A stretch of 64,000 nt of DNA from CAYSRM01 sp964475205 (GTDB lineage Bacteria; Verrucomicrobiota; Kiritimatiellia; UBA8416; CAYSRM01). The translations under genes were made by a program, and so were the position numbers. Where the stretch lies: assembly GCA_964475205.1 (NCBI GenBank), contig CAYYVQ010000011.1, forward strand, positions 1 to 64,000, read 5' to 3'. Shown in pieces: positions 26,062 through 34,972 of the stretch. A model generated the notes under the pieces. That model searched no databases, was not told the DNA's origin, and saw nothing but the letters and a program-made list of their open reading frames with translations. Numbering within the stretch: the first letter of the stretch is position 1; each line of letters opens with the position of its first letter.

Positions 26062-27039
26062 ATGGAACAGGGACAGATGCGAATATTGATCGCGGCGCAT
26101 CCTTTTGGCACTACCGGCAGGAAACCGCTTGATCTTCTCGAGGAAACAGGGTGGGAGCTGATTGTTGACCCGCTTGAGCGACGGCTGAAAATAGATGAGG
26201 CAAGAGATCTGCTTGCTGGTGTGGACGGCGTAATTGCCGGAACGGAGAATTATGATTCCGGGACTCTTTCAGTAGCAGACCGTCTGAAGGTTGTTTCTCG
26301 AGTCGGCATAGGTCTTGACAATGTTGACCTTGAATACTGTAAGAACAACAATATAGCGGTAACCTACACTCCAGATGCACCTTCCGATGCTGTGGCTGAA
26401 CTGACTGTGGCCAACATTCTGAATCTGGTTCGGCATGTGCACGAATCCGACTGGTCGGTGCGGGCAAAAGCCTGGAACCGCTTGATGGGAAAACTGATTC
26501 GGGAAATTACAATAGGGGTTGTCGGTGTGGGTAGAATCGGCGGCAGGGTAATTAATCTGCTTCAGCCATTTCAGCCGAACATAGTCGCCACGGATATGGA
26601 TCCGGAAGTTTATGGCAGGGAAATGCCAAATGTTGTGTGGCGGAGTCTGGAAGAGCTTTTGCGCAGTAGTGACCTGGTAACATTGCATGTACCGATGACC
26701 GAGATGAACAGGCATCTTATTGACCGGGAACGGATTGGGCTTATGCCTACTGGTTCGTTTTTGATAAACAGCTCACGGGGTCAGATAGTTGAAGAAGATG
26801 CTATTACCGATGCCCTTCTTCAAAGACATCTGGCAGGCGCGGCGCTGGATGTGTTCGAAACCGAGCCTTACGAGGGGCCCTTGACCGACCTTGACAATGT
26901 TGTGCTCACTGCGCATCTTGGCGCTTCTGCCCGACTATGCAGGTATAATGCGGAATTTGGGGCTGTTGTGGATTGTATAAGGGTTTTGAAAGGCGAGAAG
27001 CCGGAAAACGACGCTGTGGCCGATGAGTTCGGGGAATAG
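26062..27039 (+). CDS. D-2-hydroxyacid dehydrogenase (phosphoglycerate dehydrogenase-like)
   Basis: 325 residues (an ATG at 26077, MRILIAAHPFG, may be the real start). NAD-binding motif GVVGVGRIGGRV at about residues 152-163, catalytic region SSRGQIVEEDAI, DVFETEP, and an HLGAS histidine. It lacks the ACT and ASB domains of serine-pathway SerA, so it is the short type. Probable job: oxidise or reduce a 2-hydroxyacid at the sugar-acid stage of the CMP-sugar module. Substrate unknown. It is followed by DUF115 after 71 bases. Confidence 0.8.
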   Translation: MEQGQMRILIAAHPFGTTGRKPLDLLEETGWELIVDPLERRLKIDEARDLLAGVDGVIAGTENYDSGTLSVADRLKVVSRVGIGLDNVDLEYCKNNNIAVTYTPDAPSDAVAELTVANILNLVRHVHESDWSVRAKAWNRLMGKLIREITIGVVGVGRIGGRVINLLQPFQPNIVATDMDPEVYGREMPNVVWRSLEELLRSSDLVTLHVPMTEMNRHLIDRERIGLMPTGSFLINSSRGQIVEEDAITDALLQRHLAGAALDVFETEPYEGPLTDLDNVVLTAHLGASARLCRYNAEFGAVVDCIRVLKGEKPENDAVADEFGE

Positions 27040-27110
27040 GGGATTGCTTAGCCGCGAACCTCTAGGATTTGCGCGAATGGTTAATGTGAAGGAGTGGTGG
27101 ATATTGAAGG

Positions 27111-27986
27111 ATGAAATGTTTGAACCGGTTTTATGAAAAAAATGTGGCGGAGCGGTTGGATCCCAGGCATGATTTCATGCGTTCGCCGTTGTCTTACTTT
27201 CGACTGTGGAGGAAGGCGTTTTCTGATGCGAATCTTCGGAACATGGCAGCCCGCATGGAGAAGCTGCGCGGCAGTTACAGCGGCAACCGTTGTTTTCTTG
27301 TTGGCAACGGTCCAAGCCTGAATGAGATGGATCTTGATCTCTTTAAAGAAGAGTACACCTGGTGTAGCAATAGATGTAATCTTTTTTTTGAAAGAATATC
27401 GTGGCGCCCGACTTTCTACACTGCGGTTGATGTAAGGGTTGTGCCGGATATAGCCGATGAAATTGCCGGAATGATTGAGGAGTTGCCTTTAACCATGTTT
27501 TTTCTTCCGGCTCTTTTTTCGCTTAACCCGAATTTAAAATCGGCATCCAACCTGTATTGGTATAATGAGAAAGCCTTGCGCCAAGACCTTGGGGCTGAAG
27601 GAATGTTCAGCAAAAACGCTGCCGCGTATGTTTACAGCGTCAGATCAGTAACCATTGCGGCGCTCCAGCTCGCGGTTTTTCTTGGATTTAATCCTATATA
27701 CCTGATCGGATGCGATACATCCTACAATGTTCCTGCGAGCGCAAGAAAAGAAGATGAGGATGGCGAGAAGCTGATATCGACCGAAGACGATGATTTGAAC
27801 CATTTCGACTCAGCTTATTTTGGCAAAGGGCGAAAATGGCACGATCCGCATCCTGACATGATGATTTATCACTACAGTCAGGCGAAATTGATTTGCGATG
27901 AAATGGGAGTTAAGGTCTACAATGCCACAGTAGGAGGCAAGCTTGAGGTCTTCCCCCGAGTGGATTACGGGGATGTTTTAGGATGA
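27111..27986 (+). CDS. DUF115 (MptE-like) protein
   Basis: 291 residues. NRCFLVGNGPSLNEMDLDLF at about residues 61-80 is the DUF115 signature (G-NGPSL), with TFYTAVDVRV, VYSVRSVTIAALQLAVFLGF and IYLIGCDTSYN later. DUF115 proteins resemble 6-hydroxymethylpterin pyrophosphokinase in fold. Relatives called Maf are thought to put CMP-activated nonulosonic acids on flagellins. Coming right after a cytidylyltransferase, an aldolase and a dehydrogenase, a sugar-transfer role in this glycan is plausible. The stop overlaps the next start (ATGA). Confidence 0.7.
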   Translation: MKCLNRFYEKNVAERLDPRHDFMRSPLSYFRLWRKAFSDANLRNMAARMEKLRGSYSGNRCFLVGNGPSLNEMDLDLFKEEYTWCSNRCNLFFERISWRPTFYTAVDVRVVPDIADEIAGMIEELPLTMFFLPALFSLNPNLKSASNLYWYNEKALRQDLGAEGMFSKNAAAYVYSVRSVTIAALQLAVFLGFNPIYLIGCDTSYNVPASARKEDEDGEKLISTEDDDLNHFDSAYFGKGRKWHDPHPDMMIYHYSQAKLICDEMGVKVYNATVGGKLEVFPRVDYGDVLG

Positions 27987-28864
27987 ACAAATCAGCAGTG
28001 AATCTTAATCGGGATCAAGTTCTGGAGAATCCTCCTCTGATCACAGTGATCACCCCTTCTTATAATCAGAGTGATTATCTTGAGCAGGCGCTTAAGTCTG
28101 TGCTTGAGCAGGATTACCCGAATTTGGAGTACATAATATTTGACGGCGGTTCCACTGATAGCTCAGTTGAGATTATCAAAAAATACTCTGATCGTCTGTC
28201 ATTGTGGGTCAGCGAGAAGGATCGGGGGCAGAGCCATGCTATCAACAAGGGCATGGCGATGGGGCAAGGGAAGATATGCGGATGGCTCAACAGTGATGAT
28301 TTTCTTGTTCCCGGGGCGCTATGGAAAATCGCAAAGTTGTGGGCGGAGAATCAGGACGCTGTGGCGTGGGCAGGGGCAGTGCGCACACAGACTCCGGGTG
28401 GCAAGCTTATCTATGAGCATCGTCCGCAAAGACTCTCCAGGGAGGAAATTGCAGATTGGACGAGAGGCGAGCATTTCTGTCAGCCGGGATGTTTCTTTTC
28501 CTTGAAGGCTGCGCGTGAGATTGGATTTCTTCGGGAAGATCTTCACTTTGCCCTTGATGTTGATTTCTGGGTCAGGTTGTCAGAAATCGGCTGGTTCGCC
28601 GCAACCGATGAAGTTGTTGCCTGTGAAACTTATCATTCGGAGGCAAAAACGGTCGCACAGCGGGGGAAGTCACTCGCGGAAGTGCACCTGGTCCAGATAC
28701 AGAACGGATTTGCCGATCTTGCGAGGCTGAGACTTGGTGAAGAGCTCCAGGAGTTGTATGAACGGCGGGAAGGATCATGGCTTGTCAGGTTGCGCTGGTC
28801 TTTGAACGAAGTGCTTCGGCCATGGCTTGAAAGGGTCCATCGCGGGAAAAAAGCGCTGAAGTGA
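27983..28864 (+). CDS. family 2 glycosyltransferase
   Basis: 293 residues with a GT-A core: ITVITPSYNQSDYLEQALKS, YIIFDGGSTDSSVEII, SDRLSLWVSEKDRGQSHAIN and CGWLNSDDFLVPGAL. The ASP pair in the last segment is the metal site. The QPGCFFSLKAAREIGFL stretch and a C-terminal RLRWSLNE helix follow. Cytosolic. It overlaps DUF115 by four bases, showing that it belongs to the same translational unit as the CMP-sugar module. It ends two bases into a repeat half copy (28863-28906). Confidence 0.85.
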   Translation: MNKSAVNLNRDQVLENPPLITVITPSYNQSDYLEQALKSVLEQDYPNLEYIIFDGGSTDSSVEIIKKYSDRLSLWVSEKDRGQSHAINKGMAMGQGKICGWLNSDDFLVPGALWKIAKLWAENQDAVAWAGAVRTQTPGGKLIYEHRPQRLSREEIADWTRGEHFCQPGCFFSLKAAREIGFLREDLHFALDVDFWVRLSEIGWFAATDEVVACETYHSEAKTVAQRGKSLAEVHLVQIQNGFADLARLRLGEELQELYERREGSWLVRLRWSLNEVLRPWLERVHRGKKALK

Positions 28865-28906
28865 CATGCACACTCGTAATAGATTTTTATGAATAGATCA
28901 GGTTAG
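28863..28906 (+). repeat. half copy of the 7765-7945 fold-back element
   Basis: gacatgcacactcgtaatag...gaatagatcaggttag is the reverse complement of 7765-7808 with 43 of 44 bases identical. It sits between two glycosyltransferase genes and ends one base before the ATG at 28908. Only one arm is present; no inner portion or second arm could be found next to it. It therefore supplies part of the leader for the next gene, with no ordinary Shine-Dalgarno sequence visible in it. Confidence 0.85.
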
Positions 28907-28907
28907 T

Positions 28908-30092
28908 ATGAAGATACTGTATTTTGCGCCATATTCTCCTTTGCCCCTGGATTTTGGGGCGCCGTTGCGTGTTGAAGCTTTGTGGCGGGCGATGCGAAAA
29001 GTTGCGGATGTCCGAATGATTGTGCTCGGACATCGCCCCGAAGTCAAATATCGCAAGAAGCTGGCCCCGGATGATGTCATGTTTATGCCGCCCAGAATAG
29101 AGACCCGGCGCTCCCGATTTGCGAGGTGTCTGCGTTCTGCCGCGCGAATGAAAAGCATCCCGGCTCAACGTTACTTGTCTTCAAAAAGAAATAAAATTAT
29201 ACGGGAAACAATAGCAGATTACGCTCCTGATGTGGTTGTTCTGGGCGACACATTCATGTCGGAGCTGTGCGATTTAGTCTCTAATCAAGGGCGCAAGGTG
29301 ATAGTGGACACGCATAATGTTGAATCGCGGCTGTATTTCCGAGTGGCCCGATCAAGCCGTTCAATAGCTCAGAAAATTGAAAACGCTGTTCTTGGAATGA
29401 ACTGCTTTTTTGTTGAGCGGAGGCATCTTCGAAGGGCGGATCAACTGTGGGCTGTATCGGGTGTTGACGCAGAATATTACAGAAACATAGGCGTCAAGCA
29501 GGTGCATGTGGTGCCAAATGCCCTGGACCTGGAACGTTACCGGCCTGATCAATTCGAGGAAGAAGCAGGAAATATTGTCTTTACCGGTGGATATGCTTTT
29601 CCTCCCACCGAAGCGGCCGCACTGGAGCTGATAGACATTTCAAAAAAAATACAGCACGGTGTTCCACATTGTTTGTTTCTCGTCGGCAAGAGCCCGACTT
29701 CATCGATGAAGAATAGCGCCGTGGGATGCGACCATATTCACATCACCGGCATGGTGCACAGCGTTTTGCCTTATCTCGGAAGGGCCAGCGTTGTTGCGGC
29801 TCCGATAGTCTCCGGTTCTGGAACAAAATTCAAGATTCTTGAAGCAATGGCGATGAAAAAGGCCGTGTTGACAACTCAGTTGGGAGCCGAGGGGCTTGAG
29901 ATAGAGGATGGTGTTCAGGCAGAAATATGCTGCACGGATTCTTTTGCAGACCGATTAAAAAACCTCCTGTCAGACGATTCCCGCCGCAAGAAACTCGGGG
30001 AATCTGCTAGAAGACATGTTGAAGAGCGGTTTTCGCTTGCGGCCCTGTCAAAAAATATTCGGAGCGCCCTGGGCCAAATGAATATCACGTAA
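28908..30092 (+). CDS. family 4 glycosyltransferase
   Basis: 394 residues, GT-B. N-terminal MKILYFAPYSPLPLDFGAPLR is typical, with VDTHNVESRLYFRVARSS (HNVES) marking the GT4 branch of stcB/PelF-like enzymes. The donor domain has NIVFTGGYAFPPTEAA, CLFLVGKSPTSS, VAAPIVSGSGTKFKILEAMA and a terminal VEERFSLAA. The GSGTKFKILEAMA element binds the nucleotide sugar. Cytosolic. The only leader before its ATG is the repeat arm. It converges with the minus-strand cluster that ends at 30094, leaving one base between stops. Confidence 0.8.
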   Translation: MKILYFAPYSPLPLDFGAPLRVEALWRAMRKVADVRMIVLGHRPEVKYRKKLAPDDVMFMPPRIETRRSRFARCLRSAARMKSIPAQRYLSSKRNKIIRETIADYAPDVVVLGDTFMSELCDLVSNQGRKVIVDTHNVESRLYFRVARSSRSIAQKIENAVLGMNCFFVERRHLRRADQLWAVSGVDAEYYRNIGVKQVHVVPNALDLERYRPDQFEEEAGNIVFTGGYAFPPTEAAALELIDISKKIQHGVPHCLFLVGKSPTSSMKNSAVGCDHIHITGMVHSVLPYLGRASVVAAPIVSGSGTKFKILEAMAMKKAVLTTQLGAEGLEIEDGVQAEICCTDSFADRLKNLLSDDSRRKKLGESARRHVEERFSLAALSKNIRSALGQMNIT

Positions 30093-30093
30093 A

Positions 30094-31236
30094 TCAAGTA
30101 GAAGCTGGTAAAATCGACCGCAGCGTTGCTTCCAGTTCTTTCCCCGCCTGCTGCCAGGTGTAACGTCCTGCCTTTTCGACGGCAGCCGCTCCCATCTTCT
30201 TTCGCTTTTCCGGGTGGTCGAGCATCCACTTGATAGCATCTGCAAGAGCCTCATCATTGCTGGGGGCTACCGGTAATCCATCTTTTCCTGCCTCCACGAG
30301 TTGAGAGGGGCCCGGGAGGTTGGATACGATTACAGGCAGTCCCGTGGCCATTGCCTCGAGGATCACAAGCCCGTAGGATTCGGAGTGAGTAGATGGAAGC
30401 GTCAGGAAGTCGCCGAGTGCATAGTAGTCCGGCAGTCGGCCTGATTGAGACTGGGGGCCTGCAAATATAACGCGGTCTTCAATTTTGAGTTCGTTTGAAA
30501 GACGGCGATATTCTGGTTCGCCGTATCCGCCTCCTGCAACCAGTAGAACGAGATCATGGCGCTCTTCAAGTTTTGCCAGCGCTTGCATAAGGATGTGCAG
30601 TCCTTTGAACGGCTGGAGGTTGCCCACAAAAAGGATTACTGTTTTGTCTTCCAGTCTGTGTTTTTCGACAAGATCGGCCGGACGTGGGCGCGGGTAAAAG
30701 ACGCCCGTGTCAACGCCGCCGTACAGTATGTCGGCAACGCGTTCTGAATTCAGAAGCGAAGACACCTTGCTTTGGGCAAGAAATTCGCGACTCGGCCCGG
30801 CAACAGCGCTCGCGCGTTTGATTACAGCACGCTGGAACATTGATTCGTATGTGTTTATCAAGGCATTCTGAATAAACGATAAGCCGTGCACATCCATATG
30901 ATAAGTTGCAAGGTACGGTGTTTGGTATAGGAGCGAGGCAGCCAGGACGAATTCGGCTCCGCCGTAAAAAGGATAGTGGAGATGAAAAATGTCGAAACCT
31001 CTGAGCCGGGGTAGAAGCTGTGGAAGAATGGCTCCATCCCGATACCTCAGTTTCGGTTTCAGGCGCACAACGGTTATCTCGTCAGGGTCTGGCCGGGTTT
31101 TTATATCGCCGTAATCGACTGCGAATACGGTCACATCATGTCCGAGTCCGGCTAGAGCCATTGCGTTCTGAAAGCAGATGTATCCGGTGCCGCCGTGATG
31201 TGGTGGAAAAGAAGCCACTATTTCAGCGATTTTCAT
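30094..31236 (-). CDS. family 4 glycosyltransferase
   Basis: 380 residues from the ATG at 31236, picked because GGAG lies upstream and the stop of the preceding gene (TAA) ends one base before it; a TTG at 31251 is an alternative. N-terminal KIAEIVASFPPHHGGTGYI, then ATYHMDVHG, AGPSREFLA, VILFVGNLQPFKGLH, LVAGGGYGEPEYRR, DFLTLPSTHSESYGLVILEA with the SESYGLVILEAMATGLPVI GT4 signature. Cytosolic donor-side enzyme of the second, minus-strand glycan cluster (30094-34972). Sugar unknown. Confidence 0.85.
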   Translation of the reverse strand: MKIAEIVASFPPHHGGTGYICFQNAMALAGLGHDVTVFAVDYGDIKTRPDPDEITVVRLKPKLRYRDGAILPQLLPRLRGFDIFHLHYPFYGGAEFVLAASLLYQTPYLATYHMDVHGLSFIQNALINTYESMFQRAVIKRASAVAGPSREFLAQSKVSSLLNSERVADILYGGVDTGVFYPRPRPADLVEKHRLEDKTVILFVGNLQPFKGLHILMQALAKLEERHDLVLLVAGGGYGEPEYRRLSNELKIEDRVIFAGPQSQSGRLPDYYALGDFLTLPSTHSESYGLVILEAMATGLPVIVSNLPGPSQLVEAGKDGLPVAPSNDEALADAIKWMLDHPEKRKKMGAAAVEKAGRYTWQQAGKELEATLRSILPAST

Positions 31237-31237
31237 T

Positions 31238-32260
31238 TTAAGCTTCTCCAAGGGCCAGGCGCATGGAAAGACGGTATTGTTTCAGCGATAAAGACATTTC
31301 CTGCGCCGGAATTCTCCGGTTCTGCATTTGTTTGCGCCGTTTATGAAGCATATCCGGCATGCCGGCAAACGCCGAGTAATGAGCTCGCGCGATTGCCGCG
31401 GTTATTTGCCGGCGATTATGTGCCTTGGCGAAGGGGGCAAGAGAGCCGCTTTGAACCAGCCTTGCTTGCAGCGCGAATCGGTATATTGTAACCGCAGGCA
31501 AACACCAGAGCAGACTTGCGGGAAAGTTTTTCAGGGCGACCCAGAAATGATTGCGTTCCACCCAGAATATCTTGTCCAGGGAATGAGCGCCGCCGGTCAT
31601 TGAATAGAGATGTTTTACCCTTGCCTGTGGCGAGACAGCGACTTTCCATCCCTGCCAGCGCAGGCGCAGGCTCAGATCAGTATCCTCGCAGTAGGCAAAA
31701 AAGCGGGGATCAAAGAGGCCCGTTTTTGAAAGAGCATTGCGCCGCAGGAGGCAGGCGCACCCGCTGAATGAAAGTGTTTCTGCAGGGGGTGAAAACTCAG
31801 ATATTTTCCTCCCCTTGAATGCCTGCCTTGACATACCATCTGCCGCCACATGAACGCCGCAGGAATCCAGAACCTCGGGATTGTTTCCGTCAATAATTAA
31901 AGACGCTACGGCCCCTGCAGATTGATTCGCTTCGGCTGTTTCAACCATTGAAGATATCCATTCCGGTTCGGCCATTGCATCGTTGTTGATGAGCGCCACG
32001 TATTTGCTGCCTGTGGCGTTAATGCCGCTGTTATTGCCTGCCGCAAAGCCCGTGTTCGTCGCTTTCCGCAGAAAGGACACGCGGTTGTAGCCTGAACAAC
32101 TCTCTTCAACAGGGGGCGAGGATCCGTTGTCCACGACAATGATATGGATGTTTTGGTACGTCTGGCTCAGGATATGATCCAGACAGTTCTTCAAGAGGTC
32201 CGGCCTGTTCATGGTAACGATTATTACCGTGACATCGGGTTTGTCTGATTGTGCAGCCAT
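31238..32260 (-). CDS. family 2 glycosyltransferase (rhamnosyltransferase-like)
   Basis: 340 residues from the ATG at 32260, two bases after the radical SAM stop. The frame is open further upstream, but that part only overlaps the preceding gene and looks random. GT-A motifs: VTVIIVTMNRPDLLKNCLDH, IIVVDNGSSPPVEESC, KYVALINNDAMAEPEW and FSGCACLLRRNALSKTGLFD with a ceDTDLSLRLRWQGW acidic stretch. It groups with dTDP-rhamnosyl transferase-like family 2 enzymes. Soluble. The overlap pattern ties it to the genes on both sides. Confidence 0.8.
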   Translation of the reverse strand: MAAQSDKPDVTVIIVTMNRPDLLKNCLDHILSQTYQNIHIIVVDNGSSPPVEESCSGYNRVSFLRKATNTGFAAGNNSGINATGSKYVALINNDAMAEPEWISSMVETAEANQSAGAVASLIIDGNNPEVLDSCGVHVAADGMSRQAFKGRKISEFSPPAETLSFSGCACLLRRNALSKTGLFDPRFFAYCEDTDLSLRLRWQGWKVAVSPQARVKHLYSMTGGAHSLDKIFWVERNHFWVALKNFPASLLWCLPAVTIYRFALQARLVQSGSLAPFAKAHNRRQITAAIARAHYSAFAGMPDMLHKRRKQMQNRRIPAQEMSLSLKQYRLSMRLALGEA

Positions 32261-32262
32261 TT

Positions 32263-33675
32263 TTACGCCGTCGCCTTTCTGAGGACATTCAGGCCTTTCA
32301 ACAGGTGCGGTATTGTGTGTGGATGCCGGACGGCTTTTAGTCCGTGCCGGAAAAGAACGTCGGGGCGGGAGTAGAAAGTTTTCAGGAGTCGCGAGTACGC
32401 CTTGTCGAGGCTTTCGTGGGTCATGCCTTCCGGAACGTAGGCAGTGGCCAGTGTGTTCATGCGTTCCCACTGAAACCTTGTTTGCCCCGATTGTTTCAAG
32501 ATGCGGTACTCTTCAGAGCCAGGGAAAGGGGTGAACCGCATCACTGTAATATCGTCCACGGGAATTTCCCGTAGAAGTTTCCGGGTTTGTTCGATGGTGC
32601 CAGGGGTTTCACTCGGAAGTCCGAGAATAAAAAAACCTTTTGTTTGAATTCCGGCTGCCCTGGTTGCAGAAAGCGTTGAATTGACAACGTCAAAGTTGAT
32701 GTTTTTCTTAACCCTTTTCAGGATTTCCGGGCTTCCGCTTTCGATTCCGTAGGAAATGTGCCAGCATCCGGCCTTGCGCATTAACGCGAGGATATCTTTA
32801 TCCATACGGTCGACTCTGCCGAGGCATGACCATGACAGTTTCAGTCCTTTCCTTATCAGAAGTTCGCAGAACTGACGGACGTGATCTTTTTGTATTACAA
32901 AAGTGTCGTCTTCAATAAGTATTTCCCGGACCCCGAAGTTGACGCTAAGCTGACGCAGCATTTCAACGGCATATTCCGGGCTGTAGGCTCTGCATGCATT
33001 GCCGAACACTGACCTGTCGCAGAAGGTGCATTGGTTGGGGCATCCGCGCGTCAGGACAACAGAAGCGCAGGGCCAGCGCCTGATCCTGGCGGGAGACGGA
33101 TGAAAGCTTTCAGGAAAGCCTTCGAGCAGTCCCCACTCAGGGAGGGGCAGGGAGTCCAGCGGGTCAATAAGTTCTCGGCGAGGGGCAATGGCGACATTGT
33201 TGTTGTCCCTGTAGGCTGTTCCTTTGATTCCTTTTGGAATAGAGCCTGACTCTTGAACCGCTTCAAGTATTGCGGTAAAAGTCAGTTCGCCTTCGCCCGT
33301 CACGAGCAGATCCACAGCCGGTAATGAATTAAGCGTTTCTTTGGGCAGAGCGCTGGCGTGGCAGCCGCCGAGCACGATAATCATATCAGGAGATGAACGT
33401 TTGAGTTGTTCTGCAAGACTGCGAGTTGCGCTGATTCCCATTGTGGTTGATGATATGCCCGTCACTATGGGTTCCCGGGCTAAAATCGCTTCCCGTGTTT
33501 CTTCGATTGACAGATTTTGAGCCGCAGCCTCTATGAGTTTGATATTGTGAGATGCTTTTTTTGCAAAAGATCCAATAGACACGAGCCCGAAAGACGGTTC
33601 GGTGCTTCCGGCGCCGGCAAAATTCCCGTAGCGTTCCTTCATTGTAACCGGGGCTGTTGTGAGGGCTACCTTCAT
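32263..33675 (-). CDS. B12-binding radical SAM protein
   Basis: 470 residues. Cobalamin-binding domain at 1-150 (ILARE..VTGISSTTMGISATR; VLGGCHASALPKETLNSL; LLVTGEGELTFTAILEA), then the radical SAM cluster loop SVVLTRGCPNQCTFCDRSVFG at about residue 205. Its SAM half continues with ILIEDDTFVIQKDHVRQFCE, HISYGIESGSPEILKRV and TKGFFILGLPSET. Same overall type as the protein at 9399, but not a recent duplicate judging by the different motif residues. Probably modifies an exported lipid or sugar. First gene product of the pair with the glycosyltransferase that follows. Confidence 0.8.
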   Translation of the reverse strand: MKVALTTAPVTMKERYGNFAGAGSTEPSFGLVSIGSFAKKASHNIKLIEAAAQNLSIEETREAILAREPIVTGISSTTMGISATRSLAEQLKRSSPDMIIVLGGCHASALPKETLNSLPAVDLLVTGEGELTFTAILEAVQESGSIPKGIKGTAYRDNNNVAIAPRRELIDPLDSLPLPEWGLLEGFPESFHPSPARIRRWPCASVVLTRGCPNQCTFCDRSVFGNACRAYSPEYAVEMLRQLSVNFGVREILIEDDTFVIQKDHVRQFCELLIRKGLKLSWSCLGRVDRMDKDILALMRKAGCWHISYGIESGSPEILKRVKKNINFDVVNSTLSATRAAGIQTKGFFILGLPSETPGTIEQTRKLLREIPVDDITVMRFTPFPGSEEYRILKQSGQTRFQWERMNTLATAYVPEGMTHESLDKAYSRLLKTFYSRPDVLFRHGLKAVRHPHTIPHLLKGLNVLRKATA

Positions 33676-33687
33676 AACCGGATTTAA

Positions 33688-34053
33688 TCAGGTCCTGTTG
33701 CTTTGCTTATTGAGTTCGGCGCGAGCTTCAATTATCGCTATTTTCTGTACCAGTTTCTTGATCTGGCGCCTGTGCAGGGAGATCACAAGTGAAAATTGAA
33801 GGCATAGCAGAAGTAGAACAAAGAAACCCAGCAGGAACAGTGTGGTTGTATTGGTCCTGGCGCCAATAAACGAGGAGACAACTGTGAGCCAGTCATATCG
33901 CAGCACAACCAGGATTATTCCTGCTCCAATTGCCAGCCAGAGCCAGCAATAGGAAATGTCCAGCCGCCCTTTCTGAACAAGCCGTATTATCAAAGCCAGC
34001 AACAATATTGCCAGGGTTATGGAAGCTACAAATTGTCGCGGTGATATGTACAT
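33688..34053 (-). CDS. DUF2304 small membrane protein
   Basis: 121 residues with three hydrophobic segments (about 8-25, 36-50, 70-95), an ISYCWLWLAIGAGI element between them and a charged helical end (RRQIKKLVQKIAIIEAR). That size and pattern match DUF2304, which usually sits next to a dolichol-phosphate-mannose-like family 2 glycosyltransferase; here such a gene is at 34211. Possible function: membrane partner of the transferase. A 12-base gap leads to the radical SAM gene. Confidence 0.7.
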   Translation of the reverse strand: MYISPRQFVASITLAILLLALIIRLVQKGRLDISYCWLWLAIGAGIILVVLRYDWLTVVSSFIGARTNTTTLFLLGFFVLLLLCLQFSLVISLHRRQIKKLVQKIAIIEARAELNKQSNRT

Positions 34054-34210
34054 GTGACGTCTCCTGTTTTTGCAAATTACGTATACGCCTTTATTCGACC
34101 GGGTAGGCGCTAAAACATGCAGCCGTTGCAGCAGGCAACTCTTTTGCCGTATTCAGCGTATTTTGTAGTTTCATCTTTCCTTTCTTGTGTAATTTGTGTT
34201 CGGGTCGTGG

Positions 34211-34972
34211 TTATAAGCCGTTTTGCAGTTCTTTTCGCCATCGTGACCATTTTCGGAAATTCAGGAGGACTATGAACATTGAAAAGAGCATTTTGACTGA
34301 ATAGTAGAATGGCTCCAATCCCGCATGCATGGATTTGCCGCCGGAGCGGGAATGCATGCTTACGGGAATTTCTACGATTTTCAACCCGGAAAGATGGGCC
34401 ATGAGGATAACGTCGGAATCAGGATAGTCGCAGGGGAATATGCCGCTGGAAAACAGTTCGACAGCTCGTGGTCCGAGCGCCTGGAATCCTGATGTTGGAT
34501 CCGACAGCCTGTTGCCGGTAAGCAGGAAGATAAAAAGGGAGAATAAACCATGGCCCAGCTTTCTTGACAATGGAACTTTGTGGCTCGGTGCAGCGTCATT
34601 TCGGTAACGAGAGCCAATGACTATATCAGCTTCTTCTTTCATTAAAGGGTCGAGCAGTTTTTTGAAGTCTGAAGCTGAATGCTGTCCATCTCCGTCCATT
34701 TGTAGAAGTATTCTATGGCCGCGCTCTCCCGCATAAAGATAGCCCGTCTCAAGCGCCCCGCCGTAGCCCAGGTTGCATGCGTGGGGCAGGACCACCGCGC
34801 CGGCTTCTTTTGCCTCTTTCATAGAACCGTCGGTAGAAGCGTCATTTACAACGACAATTTCGGAGTTGGGCAGGCTTTGACGGATTGAGCGCACAACCGA
34901 GCCGATTCGTTCCTGTTCGTTAAAACAGGGAACAACAACAATAGGTTCAGTTATGTCTGTTTCAGAATTCAT
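34211..34972 (-). CDS. polyprenyl-phosphate glycosyltransferase (DPM-like, family 2)
   Basis: 253 residues from the ATG at 34972 (an upstream ATG at 35047 adds 25 atypical residues). GT-A motifs: PIVVVPCFNEQERIGSVVRS, IVVVNDASTDGSMKEAK, NLGYGGALETGYL, LLQMDGDGQHSASDFKK, DIVIGSRYR and SDPTSGFQALG. These are the dolichol/undecaprenyl-phosphate mannosyl or glucosyl transferase motifs. The C-terminal hydrophobic stretch (YYSVKMLFSMFIVLLNF) anchors it weakly. It supplies the lipid-linked sugar that GT39-type enzymes such as those at 72-6086 use, with the DUF2304 protein as likely partner. Confidence 0.8.
   Translation of the reverse strand: MNSETDITEPIVVVPCFNEQERIGSVVRSIRQSLPNSEIVVVNDASTDGSMKEAKEAGAVVLPHACNLGYGGALETGYLYAGERGHRILLQMDGDGQHSASDFKKLLDPLMKEEADIVIGSRYRNDAAPSHKVPLSRKLGHGLFSLFIFLLTGNRLSDPTSGFQALGPRAVELFSSGIFPCDYPDSDVILMAHLSGLKIVEIPVSMHSRSGGKSMHAGLEPFYYSVKMLFSMFIVLLNFRKWSRWRKELQNGL

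Noticed and set aside
32261..32470. 70-residue N-terminal extension of the family 2 glycosyltransferase
   Set aside because: It lies inside the radical SAM gene, is random in composition and a normal ATG stands right after that gene's stop.
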